Below, one piece after another: positions 17,832 to 27,114 of a stretch of DNA of 64,000 bases (position 1 is the first letter of the stretch; every line of letters begins with the position of its first letter). The notes beneath the pieces were generated by a model that saw only the letters and a program-made list of their open reading frames with translations, had not been told where the DNA came from and searched no databases. Made by a program: the position numbers and the translations under genes. The DNA is taken from the NCBI GenBank assembly GCA_903868595.1, contig CAIPVV010000001.1:36900-100899 (forward strand). Direction: 5' to 3'. The DNA comes from an uncultured Pseudomonadota bacterium (GTDB lineage Bacteria > Pseudomonadota > Gammaproteobacteria > Steroidobacterales > Steroidobacteraceae).

Positions 17832-18817
17832 ACACCGCTGGCCGCCAGCGCCTGCCGGAGCCGCTCCGGGAAGCCCTGCTGGTTGGCCAGGAACCAGGCG
17901 CGGGCCGAGGTGCCCAGCGCCTGGCGCTGCGCGCCGTCCAGCACCAGCACCTGCCCCACGGCGGCCTCCAGCGCCGCCTCGTCGAACGCGTAGGTCGCGG
18001 CCAGGTGCTGCCGGCCGTGCTCGCGCGCTGCCACCAGCAGCCCGCGGTCCGGGCCCACCAGCTCATTCATCGGCGGCGCATCGGTTGCGATGACCACGGC
18101 GCCGGTGCTCAGCGCCTCCGGGATGTAATGGCCCCACCCTTCCGTCTCGGAGGTGCAGAGGTGAAAGAGGTGCGCGTTCTGCAGCTGCGCCAGTTGCGCA
18201 TCCTCCAGGTACTCACTGCGGTACTGGATGTTGTCGGCCACCGGCAGCTGGGCCTGCAGCCGCCGCGAGAGCACCACGCAGAGTAGCGGCCATTCCGGGT
18301 GGCGACTCCACAGCGCCAGCAGCCGCGCCGTGCCCTTCATGCGGCTCTTGCCGGCCAGGTGGAAGAACCGTGCCTGCCGCGCAACCGTCGCCACGCAGCG
18401 ATCCACGCTGTCAAAGCCTGTGTACGACACCGGCTTGCCCAGGGCTTCAAACAGCCCTTGCGAATAGCGCGTCTTGGCCCACAGGCCATCCAGCAGCGGC
18501 AGCAGCCGCCGGTCGTGCCGGTCAAACCACTCCGGGTTGGGCACCAGCACGTTGCGCCGCGCCAGGGTCAGGTACCCGGGCCAGACATGCTCCAGCATGA
18601 GATTGAGGTCATAGGGCGGCGCGGCGCCGCCGCCCAGCGCGCGGCGCAGGCGAACCCACCACGCCAGCAGTCGCCAGCGACGGCTGCGCCGCGCGCCGCG
18701 GCTCACCAGCGTGACGGTCAGCTCGTGGCCCAGGTCCCGCAGCGGCTGCGCCAGCAGGTGGATGTCGCGCGAGTTGCCGACGCCGTTGGAATACGCGAGG
18801 AGCTGGATGCGGGCCAT
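17819..18817 (-). CDS. glycosyltransferase, group 1 (GT4-like)
   Basis: The start is the ATG at 18817, 7 bases after the stop of the upstream GT9-type gene. The 332-residue product has a GT-B layout: an N-terminal Rossmann domain ([27 protein letters not shown] is split by the glycine-rich loop) and a C-terminal donor site with the EX7E-like motif in [16 protein letters not shown], followed by [13 protein letters not shown]. It probably adds a sugar from a nucleotide donor to LPS core or another surface glycan. Overlap with the ahpF tail is 13 bases. Confidence 0.8.
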   Translation of the reverse strand: MARIQLLAYSNGVGNSRDIHLLAQPLRDLGHELTVTLVSRGARRSRRWRLLAWWVRLRRALGGGAAPPYDLNLMLEHVWPGYLTLARRNVLVPNPEWFDRHDRRLLPLLDGLWAKTRYSQGLFEALGKPVSYTGFDSVDRCVATVARQARFFHLAGKSRMKGTARLLALWSRHPEWPLLCVVLSRRLQAQLPVADNIQYRSEYLEDAQLAQLQNAHLFHLCTSETEGWGHYIPEALSTGAVVIATDAPPMNELVGPDRGLLVAAREHGRQHLAATYAFDEAALEAAVGQVLVLDGAQRQALGTSARAWFLANQQGFPERLRQALAASGVQAA

Positions 18818-18824
18818 GTGCGCC

Positions 18825-19766
18825 TCAGCCGGGCAGCAGGGCGGCAACCTGCTCGACGCTCGGCCAGCCGGCCGTGTCGTGCAGCAGCTGCACGTTGGGG
18901 CCCAGCGGCGCCCAGGCGGCGACCGAGCGCGGACCGTACAGGCTGACCAGCGGCACCCCGGTCGCCGCGGCCAGGTGCCCCGGGCCGGTATCGTTGGCAA
19001 GGACCGCGCGCGCCGCGCGCAGCAGGGCCCCGTAGACGCCCATGTCCACGCCGTTCAGCAGCACCGCACCCGGCACCCGCGCGGCAGCGGCCGCCTCCTC
19101 CCCGGGACCGGGGCAGACCACGATGCGCCGACCCTGCTGCTGCAGCCGGGCCGCCAGCGCCGCGAACCCCGGCCAGACCTTGCGATCCTCGTGGTCATCG
19201 GCGCCGGAGAACGGGCAGAAGAGCAGGTAGCCCCCCTCGTGCAGGCCCTGCGCGGCCAGCAACGCGGACGCCTGCGCGTGCTGCGCGGCACTGGCCACGA
19301 ACCCCACTGCCTGCGGGAACGGCGCCTCCCGCCCGAGAAAGCAGCTCACCAGGTGCCAGTACTCCTGCGCGGCGTGCAGGCCGCGCGGCCGCGGGTAGGC
19401 GTGCTGCAGGAGCAGGCTGCGGCCATCGTAGGCATAGCCGCTGGGGCGAAGGCCGGCCAGGCGCGTCTCCATCGCCGAGGAGAGTGAACGCGTGATCAGC
19501 AGCGAGCGTGGCGGAGCCTGCGGACAGTCCCGCGCCAGTTGCCGGCGCAGCGCCCGCAGCTGGGAGGTGGCAGCCGCAAGGCCTCCGTGGCGCACGGTGA
19601 CCGGGTAGCCGGTGCCAGCCAGCAGCGCCGGCGCCCAGCCCTTGCCGTAGAGGTGCAGCGCATAGCCGGCCGCCTCCAGGCGCCGCAACGCCGGGAGGCT
19701 CAGCACCACCTCGCCCACCCAGTTGCACAGGCGCACCAGCAGAGCGCCACGCGTTGCCAGGGTCAT
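18825..19766 (-). CDS. GT9-family (ADP-heptose:LPS heptosyltransferase-like) glycosyltransferase
   Basis: The 313-residue protein has the GT9 signature NDTGPGHLAAATGVPLVSLYGPR in its C-terminal half (quoted here in parts: NDTGPGHLAAA, VPLVSLYG) and an N-terminal LLVRLCNWVGEVVLSLPALR, matching the RWAIGDVLLSLPAL pattern of WaaC/WaaF. It likely transfers heptose or a related sugar to LPS core at the inner membrane. Its ATG overlaps the stop of the upstream amidohydrolase by one base (TGATG), so translation is coupled. The GT4-like gene follows within 7 bases. Confidence 0.85.
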   Translation of the reverse strand: MTLATRGALLVRLCNWVGEVVLSLPALRRLEAAGYALHLYGKGWAPALLAGTGYPVTVRHGGLAAATSQLRALRRQLARDCPQAPPRSLLITRSLSSAMETRLAGLRPSGYAYDGRSLLLQHAYPRPRGLHAAQEYWHLVSCFLGREAPFPQAVGFVASAAQHAQASALLAAQGLHEGGYLLFCPFSGADDHEDRKVWPGFAALAARLQQQGRRIVVCPGPGEEAAAAARVPGAVLLNGVDMGVYGALLRAARAVLANDTGPGHLAAATGVPLVSLYGPRSVAAWAPLGPNVQLLHDTAGWPSVEQVAALLPG

Positions 19767-20815
19767 CAGGGCAGCTTGAAGATGCGTTCCGCGTTGCTCT
19801 GGAAGAACATCTTCTTCTGCTGCGGCGTGATCGGCAGGTTGTCCATCATGTCCACCTCCTCCTTCACGTACTCATACGGGTAGTCCATCGCGTACATCAC
19901 CTTGTCGTGCCCGAACAGGCGCTGCACGAGGCTGATAGACGGCTCCCAGGGCATGCCGCTGGTGGTGAAGTAGAAGTTGTCGCGCAGGTATTCGCTGGGC
20001 TTCTTGCGCAGCGGCAGCGCGCCGGGGCTGCGGTTGGAGCGCACGATGCCGGCATGCATGAAGTCGATGCGGTACAGCCAGTACGGCAGACCCTCGCCCA
20101 GGTGCCCCAGCACGATCTTCAGGTTCGGGAAACGGTCGAACACGCCGCTGACGATCAGGCGCAGCGCGTGCAGGCCGGTCTCGGCGGCGAAACCGTAGAT
20201 GGCGGCGTCCAGGCAGCGCGACAGGAACGGCTCCACCATCTGCGGCGAGGGGCTGTTGGGATGGATGTAGACCGGCACGTCCAGCGCCTCGGCGGCGGCG
20301 AAGATGTCCCAGAACTTCTCATCGTCCAGGTACTCGCCCTGGGTGTGGGAATTAACCACGGCCCCCTTGAGCCCAAGCTGGGTCACGGCCCGCTCGATCT
20401 CCCGCGCGGCGGCCTGCGGCGCCTGCGGTGCGAACGCGGCCAGGCCCTGATAGCGGGTCGGATGCTTGCGGATGATTTCCGCCAGCTGGTCGTTGGTTGA
20501 TACGGCAAGCGCGGTGGCCGTCGGCGGATCAAAGACCTGCACGCCCGGCGCGGTCAGCAGCAGCAGCTGCATGTCGATGCCGGTGGCATCCATGTCGTTC
20601 AGGCGGCGCTCGCCCATGTCCTGGATGCGGTCGATGAGATCCTTGGCGCGGGGCGTCGGGCTCTTGCCGAAAAAACCCCACAGGCTGTAGAAGCCCGGAT
20701 CGTTGATCGACCTGGTGTCCAGGATCTGGGTATACAGCTGAACAAGCTCGGGGGTCGCCCAGGCCTCCTCGGTGGCTATGCGCTTGTATCCCCGGCTCTC
20801 TGGCGTATCCGACAT
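19766..20815 (-). CDS. ACMSD/decarboxylase-type amidohydrolase
   Basis: The start is the ATG at 20815 (349 aa); longer in-frame extensions run into the divergent regulator and are non-coding. Metal ligands expected for the amidohydrolase_2 decarboxylase group are present: E16 in ATEEAW, His in YIHPNSP, His in LGHLGEGLPYW, Asp in MDYPYEY. Closest known types are gamma-resorcylate, 2,3-dihydroxybenzoate and 5-carboxyvanillate decarboxylases, which remove CO2 from hydroxybenzoates without oxidation. It is translationally coupled to LPS glycosyltransferases, an odd partner for an aromatic decarboxylase. A WYL regulator is divergent. Confidence 0.88.
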   Translation of the reverse strand: MSDTPESRGYKRIATEEAWATPELVQLYTQILDTRSINDPGFYSLWGFFGKSPTPRAKDLIDRIQDMGERRLNDMDATGIDMQLLLLTAPGVQVFDPPTATALAVSTNDQLAEIIRKHPTRYQGLAAFAPQAPQAAAREIERAVTQLGLKGAVVNSHTQGEYLDDEKFWDIFAAAEALDVPVYIHPNSPSPQMVEPFLSRCLDAAIYGFAAETGLHALRLIVSGVFDRFPNLKIVLGHLGEGLPYWLYRIDFMHAGIVRSNRSPGALPLRKKPSEYLRDNFYFTTSGMPWEPSISLVQRLFGHDKVMYAMDYPYEYVKEEVDMMDNLPITPQQKKMFFQSNAERIFKLP

Positions 20816-20989
20816 CTTGGCGACCCCGCAACCGCCGGACCCCGCGCCGGCCCGTGCATCATAGGTCAAGGGACTGCCCCCGCGCCTGACGGCCGTGCGC
20901 CGGATCGCCGCAGTGTCTGGCCCGCCCCACCGGCCCTGTGGCAGGCTGCACCAGACCCCACCCGCTGAGCCCCGAGGAGAGCGCCCGAC

Positions 20990-21955
20990 ATGGCCAAGCT
21001 TGAACGCGTCACTGCGCTGGTGAGCCTTTTGCAGCGCACGCGCGAGCCGCGCTCCTTGAGCGCCCTCTGCGAGGAGCTGCAAGTCTCCCGTGCCACCGCC
21101 AACCGCCTGCTCGCGCTGCTGCGCGACCAGCACGGCTTCGACATCCAGTACGACCGGGAGGCCAATGGCTACGTCCTCAAGCGCAGCCCGCAGGACCCCA
21201 CCCTGGCCCGACTGCTGGGCGTTGGCAGCCCGGAGCTGGCCGGCGTCCTGGCGGCGCACGCGATCCTGGAGCAGATCCCGCCCGGCCCCCTGGGCAGCGG
21301 CACCACCCGCGCCCGCGAGCAACTGGGGCGCCTGCGCAGCCAGTGGTTCGGCGACCCGCAGATCTCCGACCGCATCCAGCTGCGCATGGCCCACCCGCGC
21401 ATGACGCGCGAGGAAGACTTCAACGTCCTGGTGTCGGCCCTGGCGACACGCCGCCGGCTGCGCTTTGACTACCGCAGCCGCAGCCAGGATGCCCACGGCG
21501 GACGCCAGGTCTCCCCGCAGCGGCTCACCTTCTATCGCAGCAACTGGTACCTGGCGGCCTGGTGCCACGCGCAGGAGGCGCTGCGCGTGTTCTCGGTGGA
21601 CCGCGTGAGCCATGCCGCCGTGCTCAAGGAGCCGGCCCGGGAACTCTCCGCCGCGCTCCTGGCGCGCGAACTGGACAGCAGCTACGGCATCTTCCCGGGC
21701 GCCGGCGATCACACGGCGGTGCTGAAATTCAATGCCCTCGCGGCGCGCTGGGCGGCTGAGGAGGAGTGGCATCCGGATGCCCGCCGCGCCCTGCAGCCCG
21801 ACGGCAGTGCCCTGCTCAAGGTGCCCTATCACAACGACACCGAGCTGGTCATGGAGGTGCTGCGTCACGGCGCCAACTGCGAGGTGCTCTCGCCGCCTGC
21901 GCTGCGTGCCGCAGTGGCCAAGGCCGCCGCCGCCGCCGCGGCCCAGTACGCGTAA
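20990..21955 (+). CDS. HTH-WYL transcriptional regulator
   Basis: The 321-residue protein has an N-terminal winged helix (LERVTALVSLLQRTREPRSL, then ELQVSRATANRLLALLRD) and a WYL domain around residues 140-230 with RRLRFDYRS, SNWYLAAW and FSVDRV. Such YafY/PafC-type regulators bind small ligands or nucleic acid. The downstream DUF3293 gene starts 7 bases after the stop, so they form an operon. The decarboxylase gene is divergent and is a candidate target. Confidence 0.9.
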   Translation: MAKLERVTALVSLLQRTREPRSLSALCEELQVSRATANRLLALLRDQHGFDIQYDREANGYVLKRSPQDPTLARLLGVGSPELAGVLAAHAILEQIPPGPLGSGTTRAREQLGRLRSQWFGDPQISDRIQLRMAHPRMTREEDFNVLVSALATRRRLRFDYRSRSQDAHGGRQVSPQRLTFYRSNWYLAAWCHAQEALRVFSVDRVSHAAVLKEPARELSAALLARELDSSYGIFPGAGDHTAVLKFNALAARWAAEEEWHPDARRALQPDGSALLKVPYHNDTELVMEVLRHGANCEVLSPPALRAAVAKAAAAAAAQYA

Positions 21956-21962
21956 GGACCCC

Positions 21963-22364
21963 ATGGCCACGCCGCCTGCCCTGCCCGATGAGTACTTTGA
22001 AACGCGCTTCAGGACCCCCGTCGCACCGCCTGGGTGGCCCGCGCGCTTTGCAATCCTCACCGCCTGGGCCACGACGGGCGAACAGTGGAGTCCGGCGCAA
22101 AACCAGCAAGCCGATGCGCGTCTCGCGGCGCACCTGGCCGAACGCGGCCTGTGGCACCACCGCCTGACCGGCTATTCCCCGCGCACGGGCCACGCGGAGG
22201 CGGGCTGGGCGGTCGAGCTTGCGCCGGATGCGGCACGGGCCGTGGGCGTGGCCTTCCGGCAGGACGCGCTCTACACGGTAGAGGATGATGCGCTGTGGGT
22301 GCTGCGCTGTGAGGACGGGCGTGCAGAATCCGTGGGACGCTTCAGCGAGCGGCTCGACCGCTAG
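21963..22364 (+). CDS. DUF3293-like protein
   Basis: The ATG at 21963 follows AAGGA in the 7-base gap after the regulator stop. The 133-residue product contains FAILTAWATTGEQWSPAQNQ and LAERGLWHHRLTGYSP, typical of DUF3293, then GWAVEL and GVAFRQDALYTVEDD. No signal peptide or membrane segment is present. The function of this family is unknown. Coupling to the WYL regulator suggests it acts in the same response. Confidence 0.8.
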   Translation: MATPPALPDEYFETRFRTPVAPPGWPARFAILTAWATTGEQWSPAQNQQADARLAAHLAERGLWHHRLTGYSPRTGHAEAGWAVELAPDAARAVGVAFRQDALYTVEDDALWVLRCEDGRAESVGRFSERLDR

Positions 22365-22443
22365 CGGCGCGGACCGGCGCGCAGTCCGCGAGGCGGGCCC
22401 GCGGCGCCTGGCTTCCGGCGGAGCTACCTGCGACCCTTGCGGG

Positions 22444-23688
22444 ATGCTCCATGCCCTGCGCGCCCTGCCCCGCACCGTGTGGCTGGTCGGCCTGATCAGC
22501 CTGCTGAACGACAGCGCGAGCGAACTGCTCTATCCCCTGCTGCCGCTGTACCTGACCTCCGTGCTGCTGGCCGGGCCTCGCGCGCTGGGCCTGATCGAGG
22601 GCATCGCGGAGGCCACCGCGAGCCTGCTGAAGCTCTTCTCCGGCATCTTCATGGATCGCACCCGACGCGCGCGGCCCTGGATGCTGGTGGGCTACGGGCT
22701 GGCCGGCGTGGGGCGCCCGCTGGTGGCCTTCATCCACAGCTGGCCGTGGCTGCTGGCGATTCGATTCTCCGACCGCGTGGGCAAGGGACTGCGTACCTCG
22801 CCGCGCGATACGCTGCTGGCGCAGAGCGTGCCGGCGCAGCAGCGTGGCCTGGCCTTTGGCCTGCATCGCGCGATGGACAACGCGGGCGCGGTGATCGGGC
22901 CCCTGATGGCGGCGGCGCTGCTGGCCTGGCAGGTGCCGCTGCGCCAGATCTTCCTGTGGGCGGCGATCCCCGGCGCCCTGTGCATCCTGCTCACCTTCGC
23001 GCTGCGCGAGCCCGCCCTGCCGCGCCCGAAGGCGCGGCCCTTCGACTGGCGCTTCGCCGAGCTGCCGGCCACCTTCCGCCGCTACCTGCTGGTGGTTGCG
23101 CTCTTCACGCTCGGCAACTCCTCCAACCTCTTCCTGCTGCTGCGGGCCCGGGAGCTGGGCGTGCCGGCGGCGCAGCTACCGCTGCTGTGGGCTGCGGTCT
23201 CAGGGATCGCCATGCTGTTCTCGGCGCCCCTGTCGGGGCTGTCGGACCGTATCGGCCGCATCCACGTGCTGCGGGCGGGCTACCTGGCCTATGCGATCTT
23301 CTATTTCCTGCTGGGACAGGTGACCCACGCCAGTTGGCTGCTGTACGGGTTGTTTGGCTTCTACGGATTGTTCCTCGCCGCCACCGAGGGCGTGGAGAAG
23401 GCGCTGGTGGCGGACCTCGCGCCGCCGGAACGGGCGGGCATGGCCTTTGGCTGGTTCAACCTGGTCGCCGGCGCGATGCTGCTGCCAGCCTCGCTGCTGT
23501 TCGGCCTGCTGTACCAGGCCGTCTCCCCGACCGTGGCCTTCCTGAGCTCGGCGGCCTGCGCGACCGGCGCGATGCTGCTGACGCTCTGGGTCGGCAGCCC
23601 CCGGGTGAGGCGCGCAACGATTGAGTATCATCCGCTGCATGTCCCAGCCCAGCCGAGCCCCGCAGAAGCCCCGCCAAGTCATCGATGA
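22444..23688 (+). CDS. MFS transporter (YqgE/Bmr-like)
   Basis: The start is the ATG at 22444; the frame is open further upstream but that region overlaps the DUF3293 gene. The 414-residue product has about 12 helices, a characteristic first loop (SLLNDSASELLYPLLPLYLT), DRVGKGLRTSPRD in the central loop and GLSDRIGRIHVL in the second half. This group is often annotated as a drug or metabolite exporter. Its 3' end overlaps the next gene by about 50 bp, so the two are probably translated together. Confidence 0.85.
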   Translation: MLHALRALPRTVWLVGLISLLNDSASELLYPLLPLYLTSVLLAGPRALGLIEGIAEATASLLKLFSGIFMDRTRRARPWMLVGYGLAGVGRPLVAFIHSWPWLLAIRFSDRVGKGLRTSPRDTLLAQSVPAQQRGLAFGLHRAMDNAGAVIGPLMAAALLAWQVPLRQIFLWAAIPGALCILLTFALREPALPRPKARPFDWRFAELPATFRRYLLVVALFTLGNSSNLFLLLRARELGVPAAQLPLLWAAVSGIAMLFSAPLSGLSDRIGRIHVLRAGYLAYAIFYFLLGQVTHASWLLYGLFGFYGLFLAATEGVEKALVADLAPPERAGMAFGWFNLVAGAMLLPASLLFGLLYQAVSPTVAFLSSAACATGAMLLTLWVGSPRVRRATIEYHPLHVPAQPSPAEAPPSHR

Positions 23689-25285
23689 AGCCCGTTACTG
23701 GACGTGGTGCACGGTGGCCCTCATGGCGGCGCTGCTGCTGTTCGTGGCGGCCACCTTCGACCAACACGGCATCAGCAACGATGAACCCGTGCAGCACACC
23801 TACGGCCGGCTGCTGCTGGAGTTCTACCGTTCCGGCCTGCAGGACCAGCGCGCCTTCCACTATGTGAACCTCTACCTGTACGGCGGGCTGTTCGACATCA
23901 TCGCCGCGGCGCTGGAGCCGCTGACGGACATGTCGGTGTGGGACCTGCGGCACCTGCTCACCGCCGGCTTCGGGCTCTCCGCCATCCTCGCCGCAGCGCT
24001 GCTGGGGCGGCTGCTGCTCACCCCCCGCGCGGGCTTCCTGGCCGCCGTGCTGCTGACGCTGACCGGCGCCTGGAGCGGCGCGATGTTCACGCACACCAAG
24101 GACATCCCGTTCGGCGCGGCCATGATCTGGGCGGTGTACTTCAGCACCCGCTGGGTGATGACGCTGCCGCGCGTGGGCTGGGGCACCGTGGCGGGCACGG
24201 GCCTTGCGATCGGCGCCGCGCTGGGGCTGCGCGTCGGCGGCCTGTTCGCGCTGATCTACCTGGGCTGCGCGCTCGCCTTCGCGCTCTGGCAGCAGAGCCG
24301 GTCGCCGCGCGACGGCCTGCAGCGCCTGCAGGCCCTGGCCCCGCGCCTGCTGGCGGCGGCGGCGCTGGCCGTGCTGCTCACGGGACTCTCCTGGCCGTGG
24401 GCCCTCATGGGCTGGCACAACCTGTACGACGCGGCGACCAAGTTCTCCCACTTCAGCTTCGACATGCTCACGATGCTGAACGGGGAGCTCATCAAGATCG
24501 GCTCGGTGCCGCGCACCTACCTCTCGCAGTACCTGCTGGTCCGCCTGCCGGAGCTGCTGCTGCTGGGCCTGGGCGCAGGCGTAGCGCTGGGCGCGGTCGC
24601 GCTAGTGCGTCGACGGCTGCGGGCCGCAACGCTCGTGCCGTTCGTTCCGGTGCTGCTGGCGGCGGCCTTCCCCATCGCCTACTCGCTGGCCACAGCGCCG
24701 GCGCTCTACAACGGCGTGCGCCACTTCAGCTTCGTGCTGCCGCCCCTGGCGGTGGTCTCGGCGCTGGGCATCGAGCAGGGACTCAAGCGCCTGCGCCCGT
24801 GGCGCAGCGCCGTGGGCCTGGCGGCCCTGGTGCTGCTGGCCGTGGGCGGCGACAACCTGCTCTCGCTGCTACGCCTGCACCCGTACGAGTACGTGGCCTA
24901 CAACCACCTGGTCGGCGGCACGGCCGGCGCTTTCGAGCGCTACGAGGGCGACTACTGGAACGACAGCATGCGCGAGGCCGCAAACCTGCTCAACCACCTG
25001 CTGCGCGATGAGCTGGGCAGCGCGCCGGCGGGCTTCACGGTCGCGGTCTGCGCGGAGTCCGTGCAGGCCACGACGTACCTGGATCCGCGTTTTCGGGTCG
25101 TGCGCGACTGGCCGAGCGCCGACTTCTACCTCTCCGCCGTGCAGACACGCTGTGACCGTGCGATGGGCGGAACCGTCATTGGCGACGTATCGCGCGATGG
25201 CGTGCCGCTGATCGTGATCAAGGACCGCCGCGAACTGGTGGGCCACGAGCGCCGCGTGCTGGGCGAGGACGCCGGGCAGCCCTAG
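23639..25285 (+). CDS. GT39-like membrane glycosyltransferase (ArnT/PMT type)
   Basis: I place the start at ATG 23639; an earlier TTG at 23621 lacks a ribosome site. The 548-residue protein has about 10-12 membrane helices. In its first periplasmic loop it carries the acidic GT-C motif GISNDEPVQH, and a second Asp in HTKDIPFG. The soluble C-terminal part (from about 430) includes YEYVAYNHLVGG and DYWNDSMREAA, features of the GT39/dolichyl-phosphate mannosyltransferase-like group. It would move a sugar from a polyprenyl-phosphate donor to a periplasmic acceptor. It overlaps the upstream MFS gene. Confidence 0.8.
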   Translation: MSQPSRAPQKPRQVIDEARYWTWCTVALMAALLLFVAATFDQHGISNDEPVQHTYGRLLLEFYRSGLQDQRAFHYVNLYLYGGLFDIIAAALEPLTDMSVWDLRHLLTAGFGLSAILAAALLGRLLLTPRAGFLAAVLLTLTGAWSGAMFTHTKDIPFGAAMIWAVYFSTRWVMTLPRVGWGTVAGTGLAIGAALGLRVGGLFALIYLGCALAFALWQQSRSPRDGLQRLQALAPRLLAAAALAVLLTGLSWPWALMGWHNLYDAATKFSHFSFDMLTMLNGELIKIGSVPRTYLSQYLLVRLPELLLLGLGAGVALGAVALVRRRLRAATLVPFVPVLLAAAFPIAYSLATAPALYNGVRHFSFVLPPLAVVSALGIEQGLKRLRPWRSAVGLAALVLLAVGGDNLLSLLRLHPYEYVAYNHLVGGTAGAFERYEGDYWNDSMREAANLLNHLLRDELGSAPAGFTVAVCAESVQATTYLDPRFRVVRDWPSADFYLSAVQTRCDRAMGGTVIGDVSRDGVPLIVIKDRRELVGHERRVLGEDAGQP

Positions 25286-25300
25286 CCCCGGGACCCGTGC

Positions 25301-26563
25301 CTACAGCAGGCGGAACGCCAGGACCGCCACCAGCGTGGGCGCCAGCGCCGCGACGGCCAGGGACAGCGGCCGGATCTCACCGCCGAAGCTTGCGCGCAGG
25401 ATCGAGAAGCCGGCGGGATTCGGGGCGTTGGCAATCACCGTCAACCCGCCGCCGGTGACCGCGCCGGCCACCAGCGCCTGGCGAAACGCCGGCGTCAGTC
25501 CTTCCACGAGGGACCCCAGGTAGGTCAGCGCCGCGTTATCCGTGAGCGCCGTCAGCAGCGTGGCGCCGTAATACACAAAGCTTGCGCTCATGCCTTGCAG
25601 CAGTGGCGTCAGCCACCAGCGCTGCAGCCCCCCCAGCACCACCAGCCCGGCCAGGAAGAAGGACACGAGCAAGGCCTCGCGCAGCACCAGGCGGTCCTGG
25701 TATCGCTCGTAGGCCTGGGCGAACCCCAGGAAGAACAGCAACAGGCAGACAAACACCACCGGGTGGTGGCCGAAGTAGACGACGGCCACGAGGAAGCCCA
25801 GGTGCACCAGCGTCACGCCCCGCGGCACGGGCGCGGCGGGTCCCGCCTCGCGCACCGGGGACAGGGTGGCCAGCTCCGCGCGGAACAGCCCGGTGGCCAG
25901 CGCCGCGTTGAGCGCCACCGCCACGCTCGCCCGCCAGCCGAAGTGCAGGAACAGGTACGCGTTGTCCCAGCCCCAGCGGGCGGCCACCATCAGCACCGGC
26001 GGCGCGGCGAAGCTCGTGAGCGTGCCGCCGATCGACACGTTGACGAACAGCACGGCGAGCGTGGCGTACTTGAGCCGATCGGAAATGCCCGCCGCGTAGA
26101 GCCGGTCGCGCAGCAGCAGCGCGGCAAGCGTCATCGCCGCCGCCTCCGTGATCAAGGATCCCAGCAGCGGCAGCAGCAGCAGCGCCGTGAAGTAGAAACC
26201 GGCAAGGCCCGCGCCCGGCAGCCGCCGGGCAACGGCGTCGACCGCCGCCTGCGCCAGGCGCAGCAGCGGCCGCGTCGCGGCGATCACCATCACGACGAAC
26301 ACGAACAGGGGCTCGGTGAAGTCCTGGCCCTCCACGTAGGCGAGGGCCTGCGGGCCCCCGTCCAGCACGGCCAGCGCCACGACCAGCACCAGCGCCCAGA
26401 ACCCGAAGACGACCTCCACCTCGCCGAGCAGGTGCCAGGCGCCGGCATGGCGCGGCTGGCGTTCGGCCAGGCGGTTGAAGAGGCCGGTGGCGAAGGTGTG
26501 CAGGATCGCCACGGCAAAGATCACCGTGGCCAACAGGCTGGAAAGCGGCACGTTCAGGTCCAT
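25301..26563 (-). CDS. putative Na+/H+ antiporter (Na_H_antiport_3-like)
   Basis: The 420-residue protein has about 11-12 helices with two inverted halves. The conserved segments SLITEAAAMTLAALLLRDRL and LTALTDNAALTYLGSL (each shortened here) are re-entrant-loop regions of the ion-transporter superfamily, followed by GGGLTVIANAPNPAGFSIL. I assign it to a putative antiporter family by these motifs. It is alone on the minus strand, convergent with the GT39-like gene. Confidence 0.75.
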   Translation of the reverse strand: MDLNVPLSSLLATVIFAVAILHTFATGLFNRLAERQPRHAGAWHLLGEVEVVFGFWALVLVVALAVLDGGPQALAYVEGQDFTEPLFVFVVMVIAATRPLLRLAQAAVDAVARRLPGAGLAGFYFTALLLLPLLGSLITEAAAMTLAALLLRDRLYAAGISDRLKYATLAVLFVNVSIGGTLTSFAAPPVLMVAARWGWDNAYLFLHFGWRASVAVALNAALATGLFRAELATLSPVREAGPAAPVPRGVTLVHLGFLVAVVYFGHHPVVFVCLLLFFLGFAQAYERYQDRLVLREALLVSFFLAGLVVLGGLQRWWLTPLLQGMSASFVYYGATLLTALTDNAALTYLGSLVEGLTPAFRQALVAGAVTGGGLTVIANAPNPAGFSILRASFGGEIRPLSLAVAALAPTLVAVLAFRLL

Positions 26564-26592
26564 CAGCTACCCCACGCTCCCCGGGCATTGGT

Positions 26593-27114
26593 TTGACAGT
26601 TCAGGGCCAGCGGGACTATACCCGCAGGCTCGCCAGTTGCTCTCGCCGGTACTCGATAACCAGTCAAGACAAGTACTTCGAGGCGCTGGAGAAGACCCTC
26701 ACCGACTCGGTGCCGTTCGATGAAGCCTGCAACCGCGTGGAGAACGGCCTGGCGAACACCAACAACGACTCAGCCGATTTCGGCGGAACCAGCGGCCCCG
26801 GCGTCGGCAGGCTGGGCTGCCGGGACAACCTCAACAGCATGAGGCGGCGCTACATCACGCTCAGCAGCCCGCATCGCTTGCTGAGTGTGGACGAGGAGCG
26901 GGGCATCGTCTTCGGCGTGTTCCTGTTCCACCAGGACGGTGGGCCGGAGCAGACCGGGGTACCCGGCTACGGCGAGTACCAGTACAGCGCCCTGACCCGC
27001 CGTCCGTTCACGACGGTGCTCCCGGAGATGTTCAAGATTCGCGACGGCAAGATTCTGCGGATCGAGGCCACGATGGCCTCCCTGCCCTGCGGATCGCGCC
27101 CCAACCGGGACTAG
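26593..27114 (+). pseudogene. N-terminally truncated DUF8021/NTF2-like secreted protein
   Basis: The open frame matches only the C-terminal half of a secreted family: KYFEALEKTLTDSVPFDE, CNRVENG, LGCRDNLNS, YITLSSPHRLLSVDEERG, VLPEMFKIRDGKILRIEAT. The family normally has a signal peptide and an NTF2-like first half of about 130-150 residues. Here only 29 bp separate this frame from the start of the divergent antiporter gene, so that half is gone. The first possible start is a TTG (26593) without a ribosome site, and residues 1-26 look random. A deletion probably removed the 5' part. The stop overlaps the convergent MFS gene by 4 bp. Confidence 0.65.

Noticed and set aside
20816..22072. Upstream extension of the ACMSD-like amidohydrolase to about 768 aa
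   Set aside because: The extra part overlaps the divergent WYL regulator and has shadow-frame composition; the family length fits ATG 20815.
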